The notes under the pieces are model-generated. The model worked only from the letters and a program-made list of their open reading frames with translations. It ran no database searches and was not told where the DNA came from. Source: an uncultured Clostridia bacterium (GTDB lineage Bacteria > Bacillota > Clostridia > Christensenellales > UBA1242). Taken from it: 7,885 nucleotides of DNA. Below, in pieces: positions 1 through 5,313 of the stretch. The position numbers and the translations under genes are program-made. The DNA is taken from contig CALBHW010000047.1 of the NCBI GenBank assembly GCA_937893125.1, positions 1-7,885 of the forward strand. The letters are read 5' to 3'. The first letter of the stretch is position 1. Each line of letters begins with the position of its first letter.

Positions 1-15
1 CCCCCCCCATGTCAA
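1..15 (-). promoter_or_regulatory. Partial promoter with G8 spacer, reading out of the window
   Basis: On the minus strand positions 15-10 read TTGACA, a perfect sigma-A type -35 box, preceded by AT-rich sequence (16-60) that resembles an UP element. It is followed by T and then eight consecutive G (positions 8-1), which would fill the first half of the spacer. The -10 box would lie about 8 bases beyond the window edge, so the promoter is only half visible. The assignment rests on the -35 match and its context; the homopolymer is directly seen. Confidence 0.4.
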
Positions 16-111
16 GCAAATTTGACCACTTTTTTCGTAAAATTTTAACTTTTTTTATAAAACTTATGCGCCCCAAAAAAGCATAAATGAACATTAGATA
101 AGCTATAAGCG

Positions 112-140
112 TTTACATTTTTTAAAAAAATTGATAAAAT
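112..140 (+). promoter_or_regulatory. Putative promoter of the gene at 161-541
   Basis: TTTACA (112-117, five of six to TTGACA) and TAAAAT (135-140, five of six to TATAAT) are separated by 17 bases. Transcription would start near 147, giving a leader of only about 14 bases that begins at the ribosome-binding site (AAGGA, 146-150). The promoter overlaps the possible TTG start at 131, which argues that translation starts at 161 instead. Confidence 0.45.
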
Positions 141-160
141 ACAAAAAGGAAAATAGAGAA

Positions 161-541
161 ATGCAATATTTAGACAAAGTTGAAGTTTTAAGAGACCGAG
201 AAGAATATAAAAAGTTTGATGTACACAAAGGAATGATTGGAGATATTATCAGCGGAGAAATTAGGGATAACTGTTTTGAAGTCATTTTTATTGATGAAAG
301 ATGCAAGGATAAAGAATTCTTAAAAAATGACGAGAACTTTGAATTACTTAAAGATGACATTGTTTGTTCAGTAAAAATAGAAGATTTAAAATTGATTGAA
401 GAACGCCACGCAAGCGATGAATGGATTTTAGCAGAACTCCCACTAAACGACCCAAAATGGTGGTGCAAGGTTGAAAACGGATTTATAATAAATTTACTTG
501 GCGAACACAAAAACAAAATTCCTTACGATTACAATAGTTAA
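161..541 (+). CDS. Small protein with DUF4926-like (SH3/KOW-like) N-terminal domain
   Basis: This is a 126-residue, cytoplasmic-looking protein with no signal peptide or membrane segment. Residues 3-46 (LDKVEVL... HKGMIGDI... FEVIFID) followed by SVKIEDLKLIEE near 70-82 have the pattern of the DUF4926 family and related small beta-barrel proteins: a LD-V-L strand, a KG-x-G-x-I turn, a strand ending in an acidic F-x-D, and a final L-xx-L strand. The tail (86-126) is rich in W, C, N and Y (DPKWWCKVENG, then KNKIPYDYN), a sort of ending I have seen in unnamed clostridial proteins. ATG at 161 is chosen because AAGGA lies 10 bases upstream; an in-frame TTG at 131 falls inside the promoter. The function is unknown. 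Such domains often occur in solitary or immunity-like genes, but no toxin neighbour is seen here. Confidence 0.75.
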   Translation: MQYLDKVEVLRDREEYKKFDVHKGMIGDIISGEIRDNCFEVIFIDERCKDKEFLKNDENFELLKDDIVCSVKIEDLKLIEERHASDEWILAELPLNDPKWWCKVENGFIINLLGEHKNKIPYDYNS

Positions 542-547
542 TATATT

Positions 548-583
548 AAAAAGAGCAACTTATTAAAAGTTACTCTTTTTTAT
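548..583. terminator. Bidirectional intrinsic terminator between convergent genes
   Basis: A hairpin with arms 548-561 and 567-580 has one mismatch (56 C against 72 A within 556/572) and a five-base loop. The outer part pairs an A run (548-552) with a T run (576-580), so a U tract follows the stem on either strand. It sits between the stop of the plus-strand gene (541) and the stop of the minus-strand transglutaminase-like gene (606) and can serve both. Confidence 0.75.
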
Positions 584-605
584 TTTAAAAACTTACAAAA
601 ACTCG

Positions 606-2699
606 TTAATTTTCGCCAAAAATGACAAAAAGAAGATTGTCTGATATGTCTTTAATATATTTATAGTTGGCGCTAATCTTTCCCGTTCTTGCAAGATATT
701 CAAGTCTGTCTTGCACCTTGTCATCAGTTGAAAGCCTACTATAATTTTTATCGATCATCATTTCGACATAATTTGAAGCCTTCCCCGACACTTTATATTG
801 GTTATATGTCTCGACAATAATTGCGTCAAAATCGTCGTTGCTTTCAACATAAAGGTCAACTAAAATGTTTTCGCCGTCTTTTTCGCACTCAATTTTTGTA
901 TTTTTGTAATACCCGTAATCCTTTGAATCTTCCGTTTCAATTATAGGATAATAAATTGCTCTTTCCCTGTCGTTTTGTTTAAACAAAAAGTATGTATGAG
1001 TCAAAAATTGATATTTTTTACTATCGCCAAGCGTACTATTATCTTCAAGACGACCCTCACCCCACGTGCAGTCAACATAATAATGTCCCGCTTCAAGATT
1101 TCTTTCCGCATCCGCCTTTAAATTAACCCTATTCCACGCGTGTTGCCCATTGCCGTTACTAGTTCTAGCTATTCCATTTACTTTTTCACATTTTACGCCT
1201 TCAATGTTGCACATAAGAGAATATGCTTTTGCAAGACCATCACACACAGCATAATGAGTCGTGCTACCAAAATCATAAAACACGCCTTCAAGGTAGAAGC
1301 AACTATACTCACCAAAGTCGCTTACAAGGAAACTTCCCACTTCGTCCATATAACTATAAATTGTCCAATCGTAAACGATTTCGCCCGTCAAATAGTTATA
1401 TATATTGAGCGCTTTTTCGTATTCTGAAAGGTCATCACTATTGTTAATTCGCTTTAAAACCGCAATTGCATTTTCATAAACCGCCTTTGCGACATCACTT
1501 TTTCCATTTACAAAAACAGGCCGTCCGCCGTTTTGCACAACCATAAAAAGTTGTTCTGTGTTATAAACAACGACTTCATCCGCGACATAATTTCCACTTT
1601 GGCTACGCCTTTTATCTAGTACAGTTAATGACTTGTCCGCTCTTTCTTTGTCGATATAGAAATGCCTTTCGCCCGCAGTTTTTTCTATATATGGCACTTC
1701 AAATTGGTCATAAATTTCGTATCTACTTTGTTCGACTACTGCTTTTTGCTCTTCCGACAACTTATTCATATCAAGTTTACTGCTATCTTTTGTGAAGTTT
1801 TCAGGCAAATAATATGTAAAATTAGATAATGTCCCCACATTTCCATTTAAAACTGCCCAAATCGGAAGGTCATTAAGCGCGTTGTATTCAGGATAGTCTT
1901 CAACCGCATTAAAAACAAGCGAGTTTATGTTAGATGTCGTAATTTCATTCGTATCAACATAAAAATTAACGCCCGATTGACGATACAAAACAGCTCTCCA
2001 AACAAAATCGACAAGCTCGTCCTTACTATCAATAACATAGTCGTGCCACTTTCCATTATAAAAGAACTCTCCGCGACGCAAAAAGTCGTTTTTATAATAT
2101 GCGCGATAAGTCATTTCTTCGGTCACGGAAAGACTCTTCCCGTTTTCGTCTTTTATCTCGTTTTCACCTTCAAAAGGTGTAAATGTAATTGTGTATGTGC
2201 CGTCGTTCACAAAAATATCGTCAAAATATTCGCTCACAACCACGCAAAAAATGTCGTCATCAACATTCTTTAGTTCCTGGTCTATGTAATGAACAGTCTT
2301 ATCTTCAATAACATTTTGTTCGTCATCAAAAAAAATGATTGTATAATTTTTAATTTTACAATCAATTTTATTGGTGCCTATGCGCTGATATTCAATTTCT
2401 TGGAGGTAACTTTCTTCCGCCACCTTTTTATCCCCAACCGATACGCTAACCACAAATTGAAAGCAATTATCTTTATCCGCAACCTTGTCCTTTTTTACGA
2501 CATATGTTGCGCTTCTCTCATTATCAACTTCAACAGAGTAGGAAGTCGCATTTTTGACCGTGTTAAAAGTCACAAACTTTCTCGACCCTGTCATAACGTT
2601 GTCACCCGAGTGGTTAAAAATGAAATACCCTAAAACCCCGAGTGCCACAAACGATAGAACAAGAAAAATGTATAAACACAGTTTTGCCCGTTTTTTCAA
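606..2699 (-). CDS. Membrane-anchored transglutaminase-like domain protein
   Basis: A 697-residue protein. Residues 1-6 are basic (KKRAK) and 7-28 form one hydrophobic segment, so it is probably an N-terminally anchored or secreted protein with the bulk outside the cell. Residues about 42-110 resemble a fibronectin-III-like module (VTFNTVKNATSYSVEV); about 115-205 resemble a degenerate InlB-type B repeat (strand YTIIFFDDEQNVI, ending in TEEMTYRAYY). The transglutaminase-like core follows at about 425-560: helix EKALNIYNYL, nucleophile Cys486 in AVCDGLAKAY, His520 in QHAWNRV, and Asp543 in YVDCTWGEG. All three catalytic positions are present, so activity (thiol protease, transpeptidase or transamidase type) is plausible; the substrate cannot be told. 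About 140 residues follow the core. The start is TTG: it is preceded by AAGGGGGAAG at the right distance, the hydrophobic segment begins immediately after, and no ATG lies between it and the in-frame upstream stop at 2715-2717. Confidence 0.9.
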   Translation of the reverse strand: MKKRAKLCLYIFLVLSFVALGVLGYFIFNHSGDNVMTGSRKFVTFNTVKNATSYSVEVDNERSATYVVKKDKVADKDNCFQFVVSVSVGDKKVAEESYLQEIEYQRIGTNKIDCKIKNYTIIFFDDEQNVIEDKTVHYIDQELKNVDDDIFCVVVSEYFDDIFVNDGTYTITFTPFEGENEIKDENGKSLSVTEEMTYRAYYKNDFLRRGEFFYNGKWHDYVIDSKDELVDFVWRAVLYRQSGVNFYVDTNEITTSNINSLVFNAVEDYPEYNALNDLPIWAVLNGNVGTLSNFTYYLPENFTKDSSKLDMNKLSEEQKAVVEQSRYEIYDQFEVPYIEKTAGERHFYIDKERADKSLTVLDKRRSQSGNYVADEVVVYNTEQLFMVVQNGGRPVFVNGKSDVAKAVYENAIAVLKRINNSDDLSEYEKALNIYNYLTGEIVYDWTIYSYMDEVGSFLVSDFGEYSCFYLEGVFYDFGSTTHYAVCDGLAKAYSLMCNIEGVKCEKVNGIARTSNGNGQHAWNRVNLKADAERNLEAGHYYVDCTWGEGRLEDNSTLGDSKKYQFLTHTYFLFKQNDRERAIYYPIIETEDSKDYGYYKNTKIECEKDGENILVDLYVESNDDFDAIIVETYNQYKVSGKASNYVEMMIDKNYSRLSTDDKVQDRLEYLARTGKISANYKYIKDISDNLLFVIFGEN

Positions 2700-2703
2700 T
2701 TTG

Positions 2704-2714
2704 GCTTCCCCCTT
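2704..2714 (-). promoter_or_regulatory. Ribosome binding site deciding a TTG start
   Basis: Read on the minus strand, AAGGGGGAAGC ends four bases before TTG (2699-2697). The purine run fits a Shine-Dalgarno site with one mismatch to AAGGAGG. It fixes the TTG as the start of the transglutaminase-like gene, since the frame is closed just upstream. Confidence 0.65.
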
Positions 2715-2730
2715 TTATTTCTACATAACT

Positions 2731-2759
2731 ATTATACTCTACTTATCCAAAATTTAAAA
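2731..2759 (-). promoter_or_regulatory. Putative promoter of the transglutaminase-like gene
   Basis: A perfect TATAAT -10 box is read on the minus strand at 2736-2731. At 17 bases spacing the -35 position (2759-2754) is TTTTAA, a poor match, in very AT-rich surroundings. The start of transcription would be near 2724, giving a leader of about 25 bases that includes the ribosome-binding site. Confidence 0.4.
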
Positions 2760-3047
2760 TAGTTTCCTTCTATTTTTTTAAATTTTTTCGACATTTTTTG
2801 TAAAACGCTTTTTTTTTAAGAAGTCATCACTTAATTTATTGTAAAGCATCTTTTATCAACCGCCACAAATCTCTAATACTTAGCTCAAAGGTCGTAAAGA
2901 CTATTCAATATTCTCCTACGACGCACATTTTCTTAAAAAAATTTTGCAACTTAAACTTTTCTTTTTCTAAATATCACTAGCCCTTTTCACTATCTCACTA
3001 TTTTTTCACTAATACATATTTTTCTTGCTTTTCATCAAAATAAATAT
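2760..3047. other. Gene-free AT-rich intergenic region
   Basis: No convincing reading frame, structural RNA or terminator is seen in this 288-base stretch between two divergently oriented genes. It contains homopolymer T and A runs, a weak inverted repeat GTCGTA/TACGAC (2891-2896 and 2917-2922), and four copies of TCACTA at 2974, 2987, 2995 and 3006 (on the other strand TAGTGA). The latter lie directly upstream of the gene at 3048 and could be protein-binding sites, but chance is possible in such a composition. Confidence 0.5.
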
Positions 3048-3239
3048 ATGTATTTTAACTATCACGCAAAGGTCAAACGCCTAATTAAAGAAGGAAAGGT
3101 CGTCTCTTACAAAATCGTCGACAAATGGAACGCAATTTCGCCAGCACTAGTTATATTTTTTGACTCCGCCCCGCCAATGCCCATACGCGAAGAACATTGG
3201 GATGAATACCTTAAACTTCTTGAAAATTCGCAAAAATAA
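3048..3239 (+). CDS. Small hypothetical protein, 63 residues
   Basis: The product is short, basic in its first third (YHAKVKRLIKEGKVVSYK) and ends with an acidic/aromatic segment (MPIREEHWDEYLKLL). The hydrophobic strand ISPALVIFF followed by PPMPIREE gives it the look of a genuine folded protein rather than a chance frame: codon use is orderly and charged and hydrophobic residues are well spaced. I have the impression of similar unnamed small clostridial proteins but cannot name a family. ATG at 3048 is the first in-frame ATG; there is no clear Shine-Dalgarno sequence before it and the frame stays open upstream, so the start is uncertain. It stands alone, divergent from the transglutaminase-like gene and convergent with the gene at 3384-3599. 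Confidence 0.6.
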   Translation: MYFNYHAKVKRLIKEGKVVSYKIVDKWNAISPALVIFFDSAPPMPIREEHWDEYLKLLENSQK

Positions 3240-3242
3240 CCC

Positions 3243-3258
3243 TATAAATTTTTTTATA
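3243..3258 (+). terminator. Weak AT-only hairpin after the small gene
   Basis: TATAAA (3243-3248) and TTTATA (3253-3258) can pair with a four-base loop just four bases after the stop codon. A second weak arm pair TTAAG/CTTAA follows at 3281-3295. Neither has the GC content of a solid terminator, so this is a tentative call. Confidence 0.2.
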
Positions 3259-3383
3259 AGCCCACAATTCGCGTTAAAAGTTAAGTTTTTCTTAAAAAGT
3301 CGTAAAAATTACTATGTATTTTTTTGACTTCAATATGCCCACAACGCTTCAAAACATATTATGCGCAAAAACATTCTAAATAA

Positions 3384-3599
3384 TCACTTACACTTATGAT
3401 AAGTCGATAAATTACACAAAATTTGACCAAGAAGCGTCATAAATTCGTCAATTTCCCTATCACACATATTTTCTCTAACCGCTTTCGCCACCGCGACCGC
3501 CAAAACATTTATTTCTTCCGCACTCATATAACATCTTATTTTTTTGCAATCCTTTTCGCTACTAAACAATCTTTTTTTAAAAAAATCTATGATAAACAT
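3384..3599 (-). CDS. Small DUF6774-like protein
   Basis: The C-terminal half (MSAEEINVLAVAVAKAVREN, then REIDEFMTLLGQILCNLSTY) has the two-helix pattern of the small clostridial DUF6774 proteins: an alanine/leucine-rich helix, a short acidic turn, then a helix L-xx-LGQ-L-x-NL. The function of that family is unknown. The start is uncertain. ATG at 3599 gives 71 residues with a basic, aromatic leader (FIIDFFKKRLFSSEKDCKK); an upstream TTG at 3629 would give 81; ATG at 3527 would give only the conserved 47-residue part. None has a clear ribosome-binding site. The stop is TGA. It lies downstream of the SLOG gene on the same strand with a gap of about 113 bases, in which a TATAAT (3688-3683) with a poor -35 might drive it separately. 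The family call is from remembered pattern, not alignment. Confidence 0.55.
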   Translation of the reverse strand: MFIIDFFKKRLFSSEKDCKKIRCYMSAEEINVLAVAVAKAVRENMCDREIDEFMTLLGQILCNLSTYHKCK

Positions 3600-3712
3600 A
3601 TAGCGAAAGTTTTTTCTAAAATTGTACAATCATTTATCTTTTATTTTTGTCATTATTTAAAAGTCTGTTCCAACAATTCTAAATTATAAAATTTTCTCTA
3701 AATTGTTTTACT

Positions 3713-4189
3713 TTATATGTCATTAAATAAATTTATAATTTTCAACCCCTTTTTCTTTGCATACATAAGCGCAAGCCTTGCCCCGCTAGGCTTTTTTCTT
3801 TCTTCAACAAAACAAATCAATACATCGCACCTATCAATCATTTTTTGATTACTAACAATGATTTGACGCTTAAAATGCTCCTCTTCAATATCATACATTA
3901 TGGTCTCAACATCGCTATATGGCACAACAAATTCCTTTCCATACTCATCATCAAAAACAATTTCCTTTTTAAGGACTTTCAAACTCGTCAAAACCACTTC
4001 AATTCTTATCCCCTTAAACTTTTCCCGCATCTCCCGACAAACCCCAAGCGCCATTCTATCAAAGTCCCCGTGCGTCCCCATTGTAAAAAGCTCTCCCCCG
4101 CCCCGAATTTCATCTTCAACCACCCGCTTCAACCTATCTCTCACATCCCCACCCCAAATTTTCCTATGACCAATAAAACAAATATTCAT
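3713..4189 (-). CDS. SLOG-fold protein, YoqJ/DUF1273-like
   Basis: A 158-residue cytoplasmic Rossmann-like protein. It opens with the strand MNICFIGHRK (the family's typical F-x-GHR, residues 5-9), has the loop GTHGDFDRMA (38-47), equivalent to the GG-x-xG-x-D-xx-A ligand loop of SLOG proteins, a strand IRIEVVL (61-67), the segment SNQKMIDRCDVLICFVEE (113-130), and the closing KPSGARLALMYAKKKGLKII (133-152) that corresponds to the usual SG-x-xxA-xxYA. SLOG domains bind nucleotides or nucleotide-derived ligands; the specific ligand is not known here. ATG at 4189 is preferred over in-frame upstream starts (ATG 4198, ATG 4219, TTG 4225) because homologues of this type begin directly at this strand and because a strong promoter occupies 4225-4197. 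There is no Shine-Dalgarno sequence. It is divergent from three XRE regulators. Confidence 0.8.
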   Translation of the reverse strand: MNICFIGHRKIWGGDVRDRLKRVVEDEIRGGGELFTMGTHGDFDRMALGVCREMREKFKGIRIEVVLTSLKVLKKEIVFDDEYGKEFVVPYSDVETIMYDIEEEHFKRQIIVSNQKMIDRCDVLICFVEERKKPSGARLALMYAKKKGLKIINLFNDI

Positions 4190-4196
4190 ATCAATC

Positions 4197-4225
4197 ATTA
4201 TAAGGCTGTTATATACCATAGTCAA
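4197..4225 (-). promoter_or_regulatory. Strong promoter of the SLOG gene ending at its ATG
   Basis: On the minus strand TTGACT (4225-4220, five of six to consensus) and TATAAT (4202-4197, perfect) are separated by exactly 17 bases. The -10 box is followed by seven bases and then the ATG at 4189, so transcription would begin at or within a base or two of the start codon. Confidence 0.65.
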
Positions 4226-4328
4226 TCATATTTATATTGAAAAGCAATCATTTTTCATTTTTTACTATCACACATCGAACGAAATAAAAAATAACACTAG
4301 GTTAAAATATAAATATAGGCGGTGTATA

Positions 4329-4646
4329 ATGAACAAAATTACTTACGACGACGTTTTAGGTAGAATTGGTTATTTTAGAAATAAAGCAAATTTAAGCGCA
4401 AGAGAAACTAGTTTTAGATTAGATAAAAGTGAATTGTATGTAACAAGAATTGAAAACAAGCAAATTGAGTTAAAAGTTAGTACGCTTCTTAATCTTCTCG
4501 ACATCTTCGGGATAAGTGTTCAAGACTTCTTCTATCTAGGCAAGGAATACAACAAAGAAGATAAAAATATTCTCGATTTATTTAACAACCTAACACCTGA
4601 AAATAAACAATTTGCTATAGATTTTATTAAAAAGTTAACAAAATAA
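4329..4646 (+). CDS. XRE-family helix-turn-helix regulator (105 residues)
   Basis: Residues 9-67 form a Cro/C1-type five-helix DNA-binding domain: LGRIGYFRNKANLS (helix 1), ARETSFRLDKSELYVTRIEN (helices 2-3, recognition helix around SELYVTRIE), and STLLNLLDIFGISVQDFF, the characteristic end of this fold. A charged linker follows, then LTPENKQFAIDFIKKL (about 89-104), a short helix found at the C-terminus of many SinR-like and clostridial XRE proteins and possibly used for dimerisation. The start at ATG 4329 is supported by AGGCGGTG at 4317-4324. It is most likely a cytoplasmic transcriptional repressor. It is divergent from the SLOG gene with about 140 bases between the two start codons, so it may control that region or itself. 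I found no clear promoter of its own (TAAAAT at 4303-4308 lacks a good -35). Confidence 0.88.
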   Translation: MNKITYDDVLGRIGYFRNKANLSARETSFRLDKSELYVTRIENKQIELKVSTLLNLLDIFGISVQDFFYLGKEYNKEDKNILDLFNNLTPENKQFAIDFIKKLTK

Positions 4647-4674
4647 TTTTTAGTTGTAAAATGGAATTTATAAT
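4635..4674 (+). promoter_or_regulatory. Possible promoter for the tandem XRE pair
   Basis: TTAACA (4635-4640) and TAAAAT (4657-4662) are 16 bases apart, and a perfect TATAAT lies at 4669-4674 but without a good -35. Either could start a transcript for the genes at 4728 and 4991. Between this and the gene lies a small inverted repeat TTTTC-GCTA-GAAAA (4689-4702), a possible operator or leader hairpin. The evidence is weak because the region is AT-rich. Confidence 0.25.
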
Positions 4675-4727
4675 AAATCATACAAAACTTTTCGCTAGAA
4701 AATCGTTCTCAGCAAGGAAAAATAATT

Positions 4728-4973
4728 ATGAAATTAGAAGAAGCAATAACAAAAAGAATTTTTGATTTGTGTAATGAAAGAAACATTACGCCAAACAAAC
4801 TAGCAAACTTGGCGGGACTACCATCTGCTACTATAAGATGTATTTTCTACGGTCTGAGCAAAAATCCAGGCACGAGAACGCTTCTTGACATTTGCCAAGC
4901 CCTAGATATAACCCTTTTTGATTTTTTCAATGACCCAGCCTTTAAAACAACTGAATTGGAAGGCTCATACTAA
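4728..4973 (+). CDS. Small XRE-family helix-turn-helix regulator (81 residues)
   Basis: Nearly the whole protein (residues 6-70) is a Cro/C1-type DNA-binding domain: AITKRIFDLCNERNITPNKL (helix 1 and start of helix 2), ANLAGLPSATIRCIFYG (helix-turn-helix, recognition helix PSATIRCIF), RTLLDICQALDITLFDFFND (helices 4-5). The motif FDFFNDPAF at its end is shared with the next gene. There is no ligand-binding or peptidase domain, so it is a minimal DNA-binding protein. AAGGA at 4714-4718 supports ATG 4728. It lies 81 bases after the first XRE gene and 17 bases before the next, with which it probably forms an operon. Targets are unknown. Confidence 0.88.
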   Translation: MKLEEAITKRIFDLCNERNITPNKLANLAGLPSATIRCIFYGLSKNPGTRTLLDICQALDITLFDFFNDPAFKTTELEGSY

Positions 4974-4990
4974 TTTTAAAAGGACAAAAT

Positions 4991-5224
4991 ATGAAATTAT
5001 CAAAGGCAATAAGTATAAGGATTACACAGTTATTAAACGAAAGAAATTTATCGCAATATTCACTATATAAAAATGGCGGAGTACCACGCTCAACTATGTG
5101 TGATGTTGTCAACAATAAGAAAAAACGCGTAAGCACTGAAACTGTCTACCAAATTTGTTCCACGCTAGGTCTTACTTTGCGTGATTTCTTTGATGACCCA
5201 ATTTTTAACGAAGTCGACGACTAA
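4991..5224 (+). CDS. Small XRE-family regulator, paralogue of the preceding gene (77 residues)
   Basis: Residues 6-69 are a Cro/C1-type domain: AISIRITQLLNERNLSQYSL, then GGVPRSTMCDVVNNKKKRVS (turn and recognition helix PRSTMCDVV followed by a basic loop), then ETVYQICSTLGLTLRDFFDD. It shares with the preceding protein the start MKL-xx-AI, the stretch LNERN/CNERN in helix 1, and the ending L-x-DFF-x-DP-x-F, so the two arose by tandem duplication and then diverged, particularly in the recognition helix. AAAGGA (4979-4984) is six bases before ATG. The gene follows its neighbour by 17 bases, which suggests co-transcription, and is followed by a terminator at 5246-5281. Confidence 0.88.
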   Translation: MKLSKAISIRITQLLNERNLSQYSLYKNGGVPRSTMCDVVNNKKKRVSTETVYQICSTLGLTLRDFFDDPIFNEVDD

Positions 5225-5245
5225 CTCAACTAATTTTCATTTGTC

Positions 5246-5281
5246 AAAAAAAATCTCTATCAATTAAGGTAGAGACTTTTT
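5246..5281. terminator. Bidirectional intrinsic terminator
   Basis: Arms TCTCTATC (5254-5261) and GGTAGAGA (5268-5275) pair with one G-U wobble around the six-base loop AATTAA. A T run (5277-5281) follows on the plus strand and an A run (5246-5253) precedes it, so it can end the XRE operon and the minus-strand gene that stops at 5314. Confidence 0.75.
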
Positions 5282-5313
5282 ATTATTAGATGTTTTATTT
5301 GTTAAAAATTCTT

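Noticed and set aside
131..160. TTG at 131 as the start of the first gene.
   Set aside because: It lies within the promoter spacer next to the TAAAAT box; ATG at 161 has a proper ribosome-binding site.
103..516. Minus-strand reading frame of 137 codons.
   Set aside because: It is antisense to a better-supported gene with promoter and ribosome-binding site, and its product is a Ser/Phe/Leu-rich composition typical of reverse-strand frames.
3384..3386. TGA possibly recoded as tryptophan (Mollicutes-type code).
   Set aside because: Tryptophan codons in the clear genes are TGG and no clear gene contains an internal TGA, so the standard bacterial code fits.
3423..3689. Plus-strand frame of 88 codons.
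   Set aside because: It is antisense to the DUF6774-like gene, rich in Phe, Lys and Ile without domain pattern or ribosome-binding site.
4190..4225. TTG at 4225 or ATG at 4219/4198 as start of the SLOG gene.
   Set aside because: They overlap the -35/-10 promoter elements and would add residues before the conserved first strand.
4270..4282. TCGAAC as part of a tRNA T-arm.
   Set aside because: No acceptor stem, anticodon arm or CCA end could be arranged around it.
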